From Rhodospirillales bacterium BBD 1991-14 (lineage in GTDB: Bacteria; Pseudomonadota; Alphaproteobacteria; Kiloniellales; Kiloniellaceae): a stretch of 64,000 nucleotides of DNA. Under the pieces are notes generated by a model. The model had not been told where the DNA came from. It was given only the letters and a program-made list of their open reading frames with translations, and searched no databases. Positions within the stretch are counted from its first letter, which is position 1; every line of letters begins with the position of its first letter. Made by a program: the position numbers and the translations under genes. Shown here piece by piece: positions 35,473 through 42,640 of the stretch. The DNA lies in contig LYSY01000001.1 in assembly GCA_001657395.1 (NCBI GenBank), positions 248,001-312,000 on the forward strand, in the 5' to 3' direction.

Positions 35473-36333
35473 ATGACTGTCCGAACGATCCTGGTGCCGG
35501 TGCGTGGCGATGGCTTGGGCGAGAGCGTGCTGGACCATGCCTGGGCGCTGGCCAAGCGTCATGTTGCTCATCTGGAAGTGCTGCATTGTCGCCCGAAGCC
35601 TCAGGACATGATCCCCTACGGCGTGCCGATTCCAGCCAGCCTGATGAAGACCATCACGACGTCGGCCACGGCCCTGGCGGATGAGGAAGAAGGCCAGATC
35701 CGCAAGCTGTTCGACGACTACTGTTCCAGGCGGGACATTGTGGAAGTCGATGGCTTTCCCTGGCCGGCGGACCGCGTCTCGGCCACCTGGCGCGAGGCAA
35801 CCGGAAAGCAGGCGAATGTCATCGGCCGGCGCGGCCGGCTGGCGGACCTCATCGCGGTCGCGCAGCCGGACCGGGACCGGAATCTCGGACTCAACACCCT
35901 GCAGGCGGCGCTGCTCGAGTCCGGCAAGCTGGTCCTCATGTGCCCCCCGCGTCCCGTCGAATCCCTGGGCGCGCGGGTGGCCATCGCCTGGAACGGCAGC
36001 GGGGAGGCGGCGCGTGCGATGACCACTGCCCTGCCGATTCTGAGAGAGGCCGAGGCGGTCACCTTGTTGGCGCCCGGCGACACGAAGCTTCCGGTCGCGG
36101 TCGAGGAGGCAAAGATCTATCTCGACACGCACGGCGTGACGTCCGCCTGCGAGCAGTTCACCGCCAAGTCCGCGGCGGTGGCCCAGGCGCTGCTCGATTC
36201 GGCGCGCCGGCTTGGCTGCGACTGCCTGCTTATGGGAGCTTACGGACAGAGCCGGCAGCGCGAGTTGATCCTTGGCGGGGTGACCCAATACGTTGTCGAC
36301 CACGCCGATCTGCCCATTCTGTTTATGCATTGA
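35473..36333 (+). CDS. Universal stress protein family (UspA-like, two domains)
   Basis: 286 aa from the ATG at 35473. Two Usp folds are visible: the N-terminal TILVPVRGDGLGESVLDHAWALAKR and a C-terminal half (about 165-286) with the LLMGAYGQSRQRELILGGVTQYVVDHADLPILFMH ending, matching the nucleotide-binding G-x2-G-x9-G motif. The N-terminal half lacks a clear nucleotide motif. Its place between fhs and the transporter genes suggests induction with oxalate or formate metabolism, perhaps against acid or formate stress. Confidence 0.85.
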   Translation: MTVRTILVPVRGDGLGESVLDHAWALAKRHVAHLEVLHCRPKPQDMIPYGVPIPASLMKTITTSATALADEEEGQIRKLFDDYCSRRDIVEVDGFPWPADRVSATWREATGKQANVIGRRGRLADLIAVAQPDRDRNLGLNTLQAALLESGKLVLMCPPRPVESLGARVAIAWNGSGEAARAMTTALPILREAEAVTLLAPGDTKLPVAVEEAKIYLDTHGVTSACEQFTAKSAAVAQALLDSARRLGCDCLLMGAYGQSRQRELILGGVTQYVVDHADLPILFMH

Positions 36334-36579
36334 CCGGGCTGTCGCAGCACCCGCTCGCCCACACCGCTCCGCCGCAGGGCTCTTTCGCTTTTCACCCTAA
36401 AGCTGCAAGGGCCGGGGCGCTCTTATCAACCAATAGTATAATTTTGGCAGGGTTCCGGCGGCATTCCGCTGGCCGGCAGCGTCATGCCTGATGCCGGTCT
36501 CCCGATGGGCCGATCATCCCTCTGTGCTTGAGAAAGTCATTCGAGGAAGGCCGGGTAGTCGAAATCGGGAGGTGATGCA

Positions 36580-36696
36580 ATGAACAAGACATCTATTGGT
36601 AATGTTTTGAAAAGAAGAGACTTTGCACAGCGATTGCTGACGCATTTGTCAATATTGCGCTGCAGCAATTCGACTGAAACTTTATTGCAGCGATGA
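36580..36696 (+). CDS. Possible 38-aa leader peptide or small protein
   Basis: ATG at 36580 preceded by GGGAGGTGAT, a full complement to the 16S anti-Shine-Dalgarno tail, at about 3-nt spacing. The product begins MNKTSIGNVLKRRDFAQRLL and ends at TGA 36694. It is basic and has no membrane helix. Codons are AT-rich relative to neighbours. The 7-bp inverted repeat at 36658/36686 overlaps its last third, so it could be a regulatory leader. Too short for homology reasoning; only the ribosome site supports it. Confidence 0.35.
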   Translation: MNKTSIGNVLKRRDFAQRLLTHLSILRCSNSTETLLQR

Positions 36697-36729
36697 GAAC
36701 AGTGGACCTGACGCCTAACTCGCGGTATT

Positions 36730-36740
36730 TTGTATACCAC
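36730..36740. promoter_or_regulatory. GntR-type operator candidate (TTGTATACCAC)
   Basis: Shares the core TTGTATACCA exactly with the site at 28617 and sits 145 bp before the transporter binding-protein gene. It supports co-regulation of oxalate uptake with the gntR-oxc unit. Confidence 0.6.
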
Positions 36741-36884
36741 ACACCATGTGTTCGCGCTGCAAGAGCGGTGTTTTGTGAAGATTAAAAAAAGGATAAGGCT
36801 CAACGACATTTATTGCTGGGTTTTCAACCTAATGGGGAATACCCTGGCGGCCTGTCCGACAAGAATACCGGGAGGTAATCAAAC

Positions 36885-37886
36885 ATGAGAGTTACCAGAG
36901 GAATTCTAGCTGGCGGCGTGCTGGCTTTGACAATGGGCGTCGCAGTGTCAGGTGCAACGATCTCCGAAGCCCAGGCGTGGGAGCCCAGGAAGCCCGTCGA
37001 GATGATCATCATGGCAGGCACCGGTGGCGGTGCCGACCAGTTGGCGCGGCTGATCCAGGGCATCATCGACCAGAACGACCTGTCGCCGAGACCTTTCATC
37101 CCGATCAACAAGCCGGGTGGCTCGGGCGCCGAGGCGCTGCGCTACCTGCAGGACAAGGCCGGTGACGATCACACCGTCTTGGTGACGCTCAACAGCTACT
37201 ACACCACACCGATCATCAACCAGGGCCTGGGCGTCGACGTGACCAAGTTCACGCCGATCGGTCTCATGGCGCTGGATACGTTCCAGCTTTGGGTCACCTC
37301 GGACAGCGGTATCGAGTCGCTGGACAACTGGGTCGAGACGGTCAAGGCAGCGGACAACTGGAACGTCGGCGGCACCGGCAAGGGGCAGGAGGACTCGATC
37401 CTCTTCGCCATGCTCCAGGCTGAGTTCGGCATCGACAACATCACCTACATTCCCTTCCCGGGCGGGGGCACCGTTGCCAAGAACCTGATCGGAAAGCACA
37501 TTGCCTCGACGGTGAACAATCCATCGGAGCAGATGCAGTTCTACCGCGCCGGCCAGAGCCGTCCGTTGGTCCAGTTTACCGACGAACGGCTGGGGGCTTT
37601 CCCGGACGTGCCGACCAGCAAGGAGCTGGGGCATGACATCGTCTACTTCATGCAGCGCTCCTTCAACGCGCCTCCGGGCATGTCGAGCGAAGCCCAGGAG
37701 TGGTACATCAGCCTGTTCGAGAAAGTCTTCAACTCCGAGCAGTGGCAGAGCTACTGCAAGGAAGAGGGCCTGATGTGCGAGAGCTGGGTTGCCGGCGCCG
37801 ATCTGGCCGCCTTCCACGATCAGCAACTGGCGCGTCACCAGGCCCTGATCGAAAAGGTCGGTGCTGAAGCGATCACCGGCGAGTAA
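36885..37886 (+). CDS. TTT-family (TctC/Bug-type) periplasmic solute-binding protein
   Basis: 333 aa with a Sec signal peptide (MRVTRGILAGGVLALTMGVAVSG, cleavage near SEAQA). The mature protein starts WEPRKPVEMIIMAGTGGGADQLARLIQ, matching the Bug fold loop that binds carboxylates through main-chain and water contacts; the KPGGSGAEALRYL and PFPGGGTVAKNLIGKH segments follow. Bug proteins bind di- and tricarboxylates. In this island the ligand is most simply oxalate, but that is inference. A GGGAGGTAA ribosome site precedes the ATG. Confidence 0.9.
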   Translation: MRVTRGILAGGVLALTMGVAVSGATISEAQAWEPRKPVEMIIMAGTGGGADQLARLIQGIIDQNDLSPRPFIPINKPGGSGAEALRYLQDKAGDDHTVLVTLNSYYTTPIINQGLGVDVTKFTPIGLMALDTFQLWVTSDSGIESLDNWVETVKAADNWNVGGTGKGQEDSILFAMLQAEFGIDNITYIPFPGGGTVAKNLIGKHIASTVNNPSEQMQFYRAGQSRPLVQFTDERLGAFPDVPTSKELGHDIVYFMQRSFNAPPGMSSEAQEWYISLFEKVFNSEQWQSYCKEEGLMCESWVAGADLAAFHDQQLARHQALIEKVGAEAITGE

Positions 37887-37893
37887 CCGTTAT

Positions 37894-37932
37894 GGGGCAG
37901 GGGGGTGACGTCCGGAGCGCCCCCCTAACCCC
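37894..37932 (+). other. GC-rich hairpin after the TTT binding-protein gene
   Basis: GGGG-ca-GGGGGG ... CCCCCC-taa-CCCC: a two-part stem (inner 37900-37905 with 37920-37925; outer 37894-37897 with 37929-37932) beginning 8 bp after the stop. No T-run follows. It probably limits read-through or protects the binding-protein mRNA, like the hairpin at 19700-19732. Confidence 0.5.
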
Positions 37933-38024
37933 GCCGCCTTGGTCACGGCCGTCTGGCCGACTCCGGAATCATAAAAAGCATCGATTCATCCGCTGAAGCT
38001 GCGCGTTTTCAGGGAGGCGCCGGT

Positions 38025-38528
38025 ATGACGGTCCGTACTGCCGAGTTGTTGGTTGCGGTGATCCTCGCGCTCTTGTCCCTCGGTCTGATGTGGAAGAGCA
38101 CGGAACTCAACATCGGCTGGGTCGCGGGGGCGGGACCGGGCGGTGGCGCCTGGCCCTTCTGGCTCTCCGTCGGCATGCTGGTCACTTCGCTGTGGACCAT
38201 CCTGCGCTGGTTCCGCCGCGTGACGCCGCAGTCACGCTCCAAAGAGATCTTCATGAGCGCCGACACCCTGGCCATCGTCGGTCCGGTGGTGGTCGGGCTG
38301 CTGCTGCTGTTGGCCGGCACGCATCTCATCGGCATGTACGCCGCGGTCTTCCTGTTCATGATCGCCTTCGTGCGCTTCCTGGGCCGGCATTCCTGGTTCA
38401 TCACGCTCGCCCTGGCGGTGGCGGCACCGGTGGCGATGTTCCTGCTGTTCGAATGGGCGCTGACGACACCGCTGCCCAAGGGCATCACCGAGCCGGCGTT
38501 CTATCCGATCTACGATCTCATCTACTGA
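38025..38528 (+). CDS. TTT-family transporter small membrane subunit (TctB-like)
   Basis: 167 aa with four hydrophobic segments (about residues 5-25, 38-58, 80-105 and 115-150), the topology of TctB-type proteins. The AGAGPGGGAWPFWLSVGML segment is typical of the family. A GGGAGG ribosome site lies upstream. It works with the binding protein and the large permease as a secondary importer powered by proton or sodium gradients. Confidence 0.85.
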   Translation: MTVRTAELLVAVILALLSLGLMWKSTELNIGWVAGAGPGGGAWPFWLSVGMLVTSLWTILRWFRRVTPQSRSKEIFMSADTLAIVGPVVVGLLLLLAGTHLIGMYAAVFLFMIAFVRFLGRHSWFITLALAVAAPVAMFLLFEWALTTPLPKGITEPAFYPIYDLIY

Positions 38529-38617
38529 TCCCGAAAACCACACGGCACGCCGGGACGTGGCCCGTCCGGGGCCGCGGCGTGACACCAGGCAACAGGCAAA
38601 GCAGGCGGTAGACGGAC

Positions 38618-40132
38618 ATGGAAACCATCATCGATCCTCTCCTTGGCGGGCTGCTCGAAGCCATTCAACCGGTCAACCTCATGATGATGGTGATCGGCTG
38701 CATCATCGGGCTCTTCGTCGGGGCGATGCCCGGCCTCGGGTCGGTCAACGGCGTTGCGATCCTGCTGCCGATCACGTTCCTCGTGCCGCCGAACGCGGCG
38801 ATCATCTTCCTGGCGGCGATCTACTACGGGGCCATGTACGGCGGTGCCGTCTCGTCGATCACGCTGGGGATACCGGGGGCCTCGACCGCTGTCGCCACCG
38901 TCTTCGACGGCCGGCCACTGGCCATGACGGGCCGCGGCGATCAGGCGCTGATGGCGGCCGCCCTCGCGTCCTTCATCGGCGGCACGATCGCCGCCGTGCT
39001 GTTCACCATCGCGGCACCGCCGCTGGCCAACTTTGCCCTGTCCTTCGGGCCACAGGAAGAGTTCGCCCTCATGGTGCTGGCCTTCGCCACCTTCATCGGC
39101 CTGGGCGGCGACGACATTCCGAAGACCATGTTCTCGATCTTCATCGGCCTGGTGCTGGCGGCGGTCGGCTACGACATCATTTCGGGCAATCCGCGTCTGG
39201 TATTCTTCGACATCGACGGGTTCCTGCGCGGTGTCAGCTTCCTGGTGCTGGCCATCGGCATCTACGGCATCGGCGAGATCCTCTGGACCATGGAACAGTC
39301 CGGCGGAAAGATGCAGGTGCACTATGTGAAGTCGTCCTTTCGTTCCGTCGTCGAGAACATGAAGAAGGTCAAAAACTACCTCACGCAGACGGTGTTCAGC
39401 GGCGTGCTCGGCTACTTCGTCGGCATCCTGCCCGCAGCCGGCGCTACGCCGGCTTCGCTGATGGCCTACGGTTTGTCCAAGACCTTCTCGAAAGACCCCG
39501 AGTCGTTCGGCAAGGGCAATGTGGTCGGCGTGGCAGCGCCCGAGTCGGCCAACAACGCCGCTTCCACCGGGTCCATGCTGCCGATGCTCACCCTCGGCAT
39601 CCCCGGTTCGCCCACCACCGCGATCCTTCTGGGCGGCATGATCATCTGGGGGCTGCGCCCCGGCCCGCTGCTGTTCGTCGAGCATCCGGACTTCGTCTGG
39701 GGGCTGATCGGTTCGATGTACATGGCCAACCTCTTCACGGTGATCATCAACATTGCGTTCATCCCGCTCTTTGTGCGGGTTCTGGTCATGCCTTTCACCA
39801 TCCTGGCGCCGATCATCTTCGTGCTCTGCCTGGTCGGCGGCTACTCGCCGAACTCGTCGCTCCACGACGTCTGGCTGATGGTGCTCTTCGGGGTCTGCGG
39901 TTACATCCTGCGCAAGCTGGACTACCCGGTGGCGCCGGCCGTGCTGGCCATCGTTCTGGGCGGCCTTGCCGAGCGGTCGCTGCGTCAGTCGCTGCTGTCT
40001 TCGCAGGGCGATCCGATGACCTTCCTGGAACGTCCCTTGTCGGCGACCATCTTCTTCTGCGCTTTCGCGCTGGTGATGGTGCCGATCATCCGCCGCTTCC
40101 TGTCAAAACGACAGCCGGCGACCGGAACCTGA
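38618..40132 (+). CDS. TTT-family transporter large membrane subunit (TctA-like)
   Basis: 504 aa with about 11-12 hydrophobic segments. The TctA signature regions are visible: GLFVGAMPGLGSVNGVAILLPITF near residue 30, YYGAMYGGAVSSITLGIPGASTAVATVFDG, and the second-half repeat GYFVGILPAAGATPASLMAYGL, ESANNAASTGSMLPMLTLGIPGSPTTAILLGGM. It forms the transport channel. It is the last gene before a hairpin (40164-40186), so the three transporter genes form one unit. Confidence 0.93.
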   Translation: METIIDPLLGGLLEAIQPVNLMMMVIGCIIGLFVGAMPGLGSVNGVAILLPITFLVPPNAAIIFLAAIYYGAMYGGAVSSITLGIPGASTAVATVFDGRPLAMTGRGDQALMAAALASFIGGTIAAVLFTIAAPPLANFALSFGPQEEFALMVLAFATFIGLGGDDIPKTMFSIFIGLVLAAVGYDIISGNPRLVFFDIDGFLRGVSFLVLAIGIYGIGEILWTMEQSGGKMQVHYVKSSFRSVVENMKKVKNYLTQTVFSGVLGYFVGILPAAGATPASLMAYGLSKTFSKDPESFGKGNVVGVAAPESANNAASTGSMLPMLTLGIPGSPTTAILLGGMIIWGLRPGPLLFVEHPDFVWGLIGSMYMANLFTVIINIAFIPLFVRVLVMPFTILAPIIFVLCLVGGYSPNSSLHDVWLMVLFGVCGYILRKLDYPVAPAVLAIVLGGLAERSLRQSLLSSQGDPMTFLERPLSATIFFCAFALVMVPIIRRFLSKRQPATGT

Positions 40133-40163
40133 GGGCGGCCGGCTCGGCTGAACGGTTCCCGAG

Positions 40164-40186
40164 GGCCCGCCAGGCAAAGGCGGGCC
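40164..40186 (+). terminator. Hairpin after the TTT operon, possible terminator
   Basis: GGCCCGCC-aggcaaa-GGCGGGCC is a perfect 8-bp stem with a 7-nt loop, 31 bp beyond the large-subunit stop. It lacks the U-tract of a classical intrinsic terminator, so it may only pause or partly end transcription ahead of the CoA-ligase unit. Confidence 0.45.
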
Positions 40187-40217
40187 GGGGAGAAAGGGAT
40201 TGCCGCCGCCGGCCTTC

Positions 40218-40228
40218 TGGTATACCAT
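40218..40228. promoter_or_regulatory. GntR-type operator candidate (TGGTATACCAT)
   Basis: TGGTATACCA is a perfect 10-bp palindrome, 92 bp before the CoA-ligase beta-subunit gene and after the hairpin that ends the transporter unit. It shares nine of ten core bases with the sites at 28617 and 36730. Confidence 0.6.
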
Positions 40229-40319
40229 ATGCCAGAGAATGAGATGCTTGGCGCATAAGCTAAGAGAACCTGCTTATGGCGTTATTATCCAATGATAAAT
40301 CGGATAGGGCGGGCGGACC

Positions 40320-41495
40320 ATGAACCTTCACGAACATCAGGCAAAAGAGATCCTTGGGCGCTACGGCGTCCCGAGCCCGGCCGGCAGTCTGGTCTCCCGG
40401 GCCGACGCCGCGGCGGCGGCGGCCAAGTCGCTCGGCGGGTCGAGCTGGGCGGTCAAGGCCCAGATCCATGCCGGGCTGCGGCACGATGCCGGGGGCGTTC
40501 GCCTGGTTTCCGGTACGGAGGCCGCAGCGACCGCTGCCGGCGAGCTTCTCGGCAAGCGTCTGGTGACGCCGCAGACCGGCCCGAGGGGCAAGCTGGTGCG
40601 CTCGGTCTACATCGAGCAGGCGGTGGGCGCCGCGCGCGAGCTCTACCTCGCGATCCTCATCGACCGCAGCCAGGGGCGGGTGGCCTTTCTGGCGTCGCGC
40701 ACAGGCGGCAGCGATATCGAACAGCGCGCCCAGGCGGAGCCCGGGTCGCTGCGCCATCTGACGGTCGACGGCGATCGCGGTTTCGACCCGCAGGCAGCGG
40801 TCGGCCTGGCTGCGGATCTGGGCCTTGAAGGCCGGGCCGCATCCCAGGCGGTGGAGATCATGGCGGCCCTCTACAAGGCGTTTCTGGAACTGGATGCCAG
40901 CCTTATCGAGATCAACCCGCTGGCGCTGACGCACGAAGGCGGGCTGACCGCACTCGATGTCAAGATGGTCCTCGATGACAATGCTCTCTTCCGCCACAAG
41001 GATCTGGCGGCGCTGCGCGACGTGGAGGAGCTGGACCCGACCGAACTGGAGGCCCAGCGTTTCGCACTGAACTATGTCCACCTCGACGGCAACATCGGCG
41101 TCATGGTCAACGGCGCCGGCTTGGCGCTGGCGACCCTGGACCTGCTGAAGCAGCGGGGCGGCGCGCCGGCCGACTTCATGGACATCCGGCCGGAGGCCAG
41201 CCGCGACCAGGTGGCCGAAGGCTTCCGTCTGCTGCTGCGCAACCAGGACATCGATGCCATCCTGGTGAACGTCTACGGCGGCGGCATTCTGCGCTGCGAC
41301 ACGGTGGCGGAGGGAATCGCCGCGGCCTGCAAGTCGGAAGGGCTGCGTGTGCCGCTGATCGTCAGGGCGGCCGGGACCAACGGCGAGCTGGCCCGCAAGA
41401 CTCTGATGGCCCAGGGCGTGGCCTTCACGCCGGCGAGTTCCATCGGCGCGGCGGTCGCTTCGGCCGTCGAGGCCGCGGGCCGGGAGGCGGCGTGA
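40320..41495 (+). CDS. ADP-forming CoA ligase beta subunit (SucC/MtkA-like), candidate oxalate-CoA ligase
   Basis: 391 aa, ATP-grasp subunit of the succinate/malate-CoA ligase family: MNLHEHQAKEILGRYGV, WAVKAQIHAG, GKRLVTPQTGPRGKLV (as in malate-CoA ligase), LIEINPLALT, LDGNIGVMVNGAGLA and NVYGGGILRCD. Two loops differ from the SucC forms I remember: the nucleotide loop HAGGRGKAGG reads HAGLRHDAGG, and DVGGGAT near the acid pocket reads DIRPEAS. These changes suggest an acid other than succinate. Context (oxc, frc, oxalate transporter, shared operator) suggests oxalate or formate. It is coupled to the alpha subunit with overlapping stop and start. Confidence 0.85.
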   Translation: MNLHEHQAKEILGRYGVPSPAGSLVSRADAAAAAAKSLGGSSWAVKAQIHAGLRHDAGGVRLVSGTEAAATAAGELLGKRLVTPQTGPRGKLVRSVYIEQAVGAARELYLAILIDRSQGRVAFLASRTGGSDIEQRAQAEPGSLRHLTVDGDRGFDPQAAVGLAADLGLEGRAASQAVEIMAALYKAFLELDASLIEINPLALTHEGGLTALDVKMVLDDNALFRHKDLAALRDVEELDPTELEAQRFALNYVHLDGNIGVMVNGAGLALATLDLLKQRGGAPADFMDIRPEASRDQVAEGFRLLLRNQDIDAILVNVYGGGILRCDTVAEGIAAACKSEGLRVPLIVRAAGTNGELARKTLMAQGVAFTPASSIGAAVASAVEAAGREAA

Positions 41496-42373
41496 TGGCC
41501 ATTCTCGTCGACAGCGCGACCAAGGTCATTTGCCAGGGCTTCACCGGCCGTCAGGCCAGCTACCACATGGAGCGGGCGATCGCTTACGGGACCCAGGTGG
41601 TCGGCGGTGTCGTGCCCGGCAAGGGGGGCAGCCGCCACCTCGGCCTGCCGGTCTTCGACCGCGTGGCCGATGCAGTCGCGGCCACCGGCGCCACAGCCTC
41701 TGCGGTCTTCGTGCCGCCGGCCTCGGCCGCCGAGGCGATCATCGAGGCCATCGATGCCGAACTGCCGCTGATCGTCTGCGTGACCGAGCGTATTCCGGTG
41801 CTCGACATGGTGAAGGTGAAGCGCCGCCTCGAAGGTTCCGCCAGCCGGCTCATCGGGCCCAATTCGCAGGGGATTCTCAATCCGGGGCGCTGCAAGATCG
41901 GCGTCATGCCGGCGCATCTGGAACGGCCCGGGCGGGTCGGCATCGTCTCGCGTTCGGCCTCGCTCACCTCGGAAGTGGTGGAGCAGGTCTCGGCCCAGCG
42001 CCTCGGCCAGTCGACCTCCGTCGGCATCGGCGGCGATCCCGTTCACGGCCTGGGGTTCGTCGACTGCCTGGAGCTGTTCTTCAGCGATCCTGACACCGAC
42101 TGCGTCGTCCTGCTGGGAGAGATCGGCGGCAGCGAGGAAGAGGAGGCGGCAGCCTTTCTCCGCTCCCAACGGGCGCCCAAGCCGGTTGTGGCCTACGTGG
42201 CCGGTCTTGCCGCACCCACCGAGCGGCGCATGGGGCATGCCGGGACGGTCAACGTCTTCGGCCAGGGCGGCGCGGCGGAGAAGATCGAGTCCCTGCGCGG
42301 CGCCGGGGTGACCGTGGCCGAGTCTGTCGCGGAGATCGGGCAGACCGTCCGCCAGGCCCTGAAGGCGGCCTGA
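41495..42373 (+). CDS. ADP-forming CoA ligase alpha subunit (SucD/MtkB-like)
   Basis: 292 aa from the ATG at 41495, with CGGGAGG just upstream. The CoA-binding Rossmann domain begins ILVDSATKVICQGFTGRQASYHMERAIAYGTQVVGGVVPGKGG. The phospho-histidine motif is RMGHAGTV (His248, equivalent to the SucD active-site His). GPNSQGIL, GIVSRSASLTSEVVEQ (SRSGTLT in SucD), QSTSVGIGGDPVHG and EIGGSEEEEAAAF are family blocks. All catalytic features appear intact, so with the beta subunit it should make an acyl-CoA from acid, CoA and ATP through phospho-His. Confidence 0.87.
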   Translation: MAILVDSATKVICQGFTGRQASYHMERAIAYGTQVVGGVVPGKGGSRHLGLPVFDRVADAVAATGATASAVFVPPASAAEAIIEAIDAELPLIVCVTERIPVLDMVKVKRRLEGSASRLIGPNSQGILNPGRCKIGVMPAHLERPGRVGIVSRSASLTSEVVEQVSAQRLGQSTSVGIGGDPVHGLGFVDCLELFFSDPDTDCVVLLGEIGGSEEEEAAAFLRSQRAPKPVVAYVAGLAAPTERRMGHAGTVNVFGQGGAAEKIESLRGAGVTVAESVAEIGQTVRQALKAA

Positions 42374-42640
42374 TGGCGCGGCCAGGGGAGCGCCACCGGC
42401 TCTGGTCCGAACAGCCGCCCAGGCGCGTGTCGCTCCTTCGCAGTTCCACTGTGGAAAAGGTCGGTTCTGGTCAATTTTTAGCCGCTCCAGGCAGGTTGAT
42501 TCCGTTTAGAAAACGCTGGAATCCGATCTATTCTGGTCCCTGGCTGTCCTCCCGGTCGTCGGGGAGCACGAAGCCACGCAAAACAAGGGTCGCCGGGCCC
42601 AGGGCACCGGCGGCTTATTTATTGGTTCGGAGGCAGATCG

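Larger units (their letters stand above)
36334..36884 (+). other. AT-richer 551-bp intergenic region before the TTT transporter
   Basis: The longest gene-free stretch of the window, visibly poorer in G+C than its neighbours. It holds a perfect TATAAT at 36437-36442 without a convincing -35 box, a 38-codon open frame with an exact ribosome site (36580-36696), a 7-bp inverted repeat CGCTGCA/TGCAGCG (36658-36664 and 36686-36692), and a GntR-type box (36730-36740). The binding-protein gene ribosome site GGGAGGTAA ends the region. A frame on the opposite strand (36537-36809) shows no protein-like features. Confidence 0.7.

Noticed and set aside
36437-36442. Perfect TATAAT as a sigma-70 promoter
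   Set aside because: No -35 box at 16-18 bp upstream and no extended -10 TG; kept as a note in the intergenic entry only.
36537-36809. 90-aa minus-strand frame in the long intergenic region
   Set aside because: No ribosome site or conserved pattern; it crosses the plus-strand leader and the GntR box.
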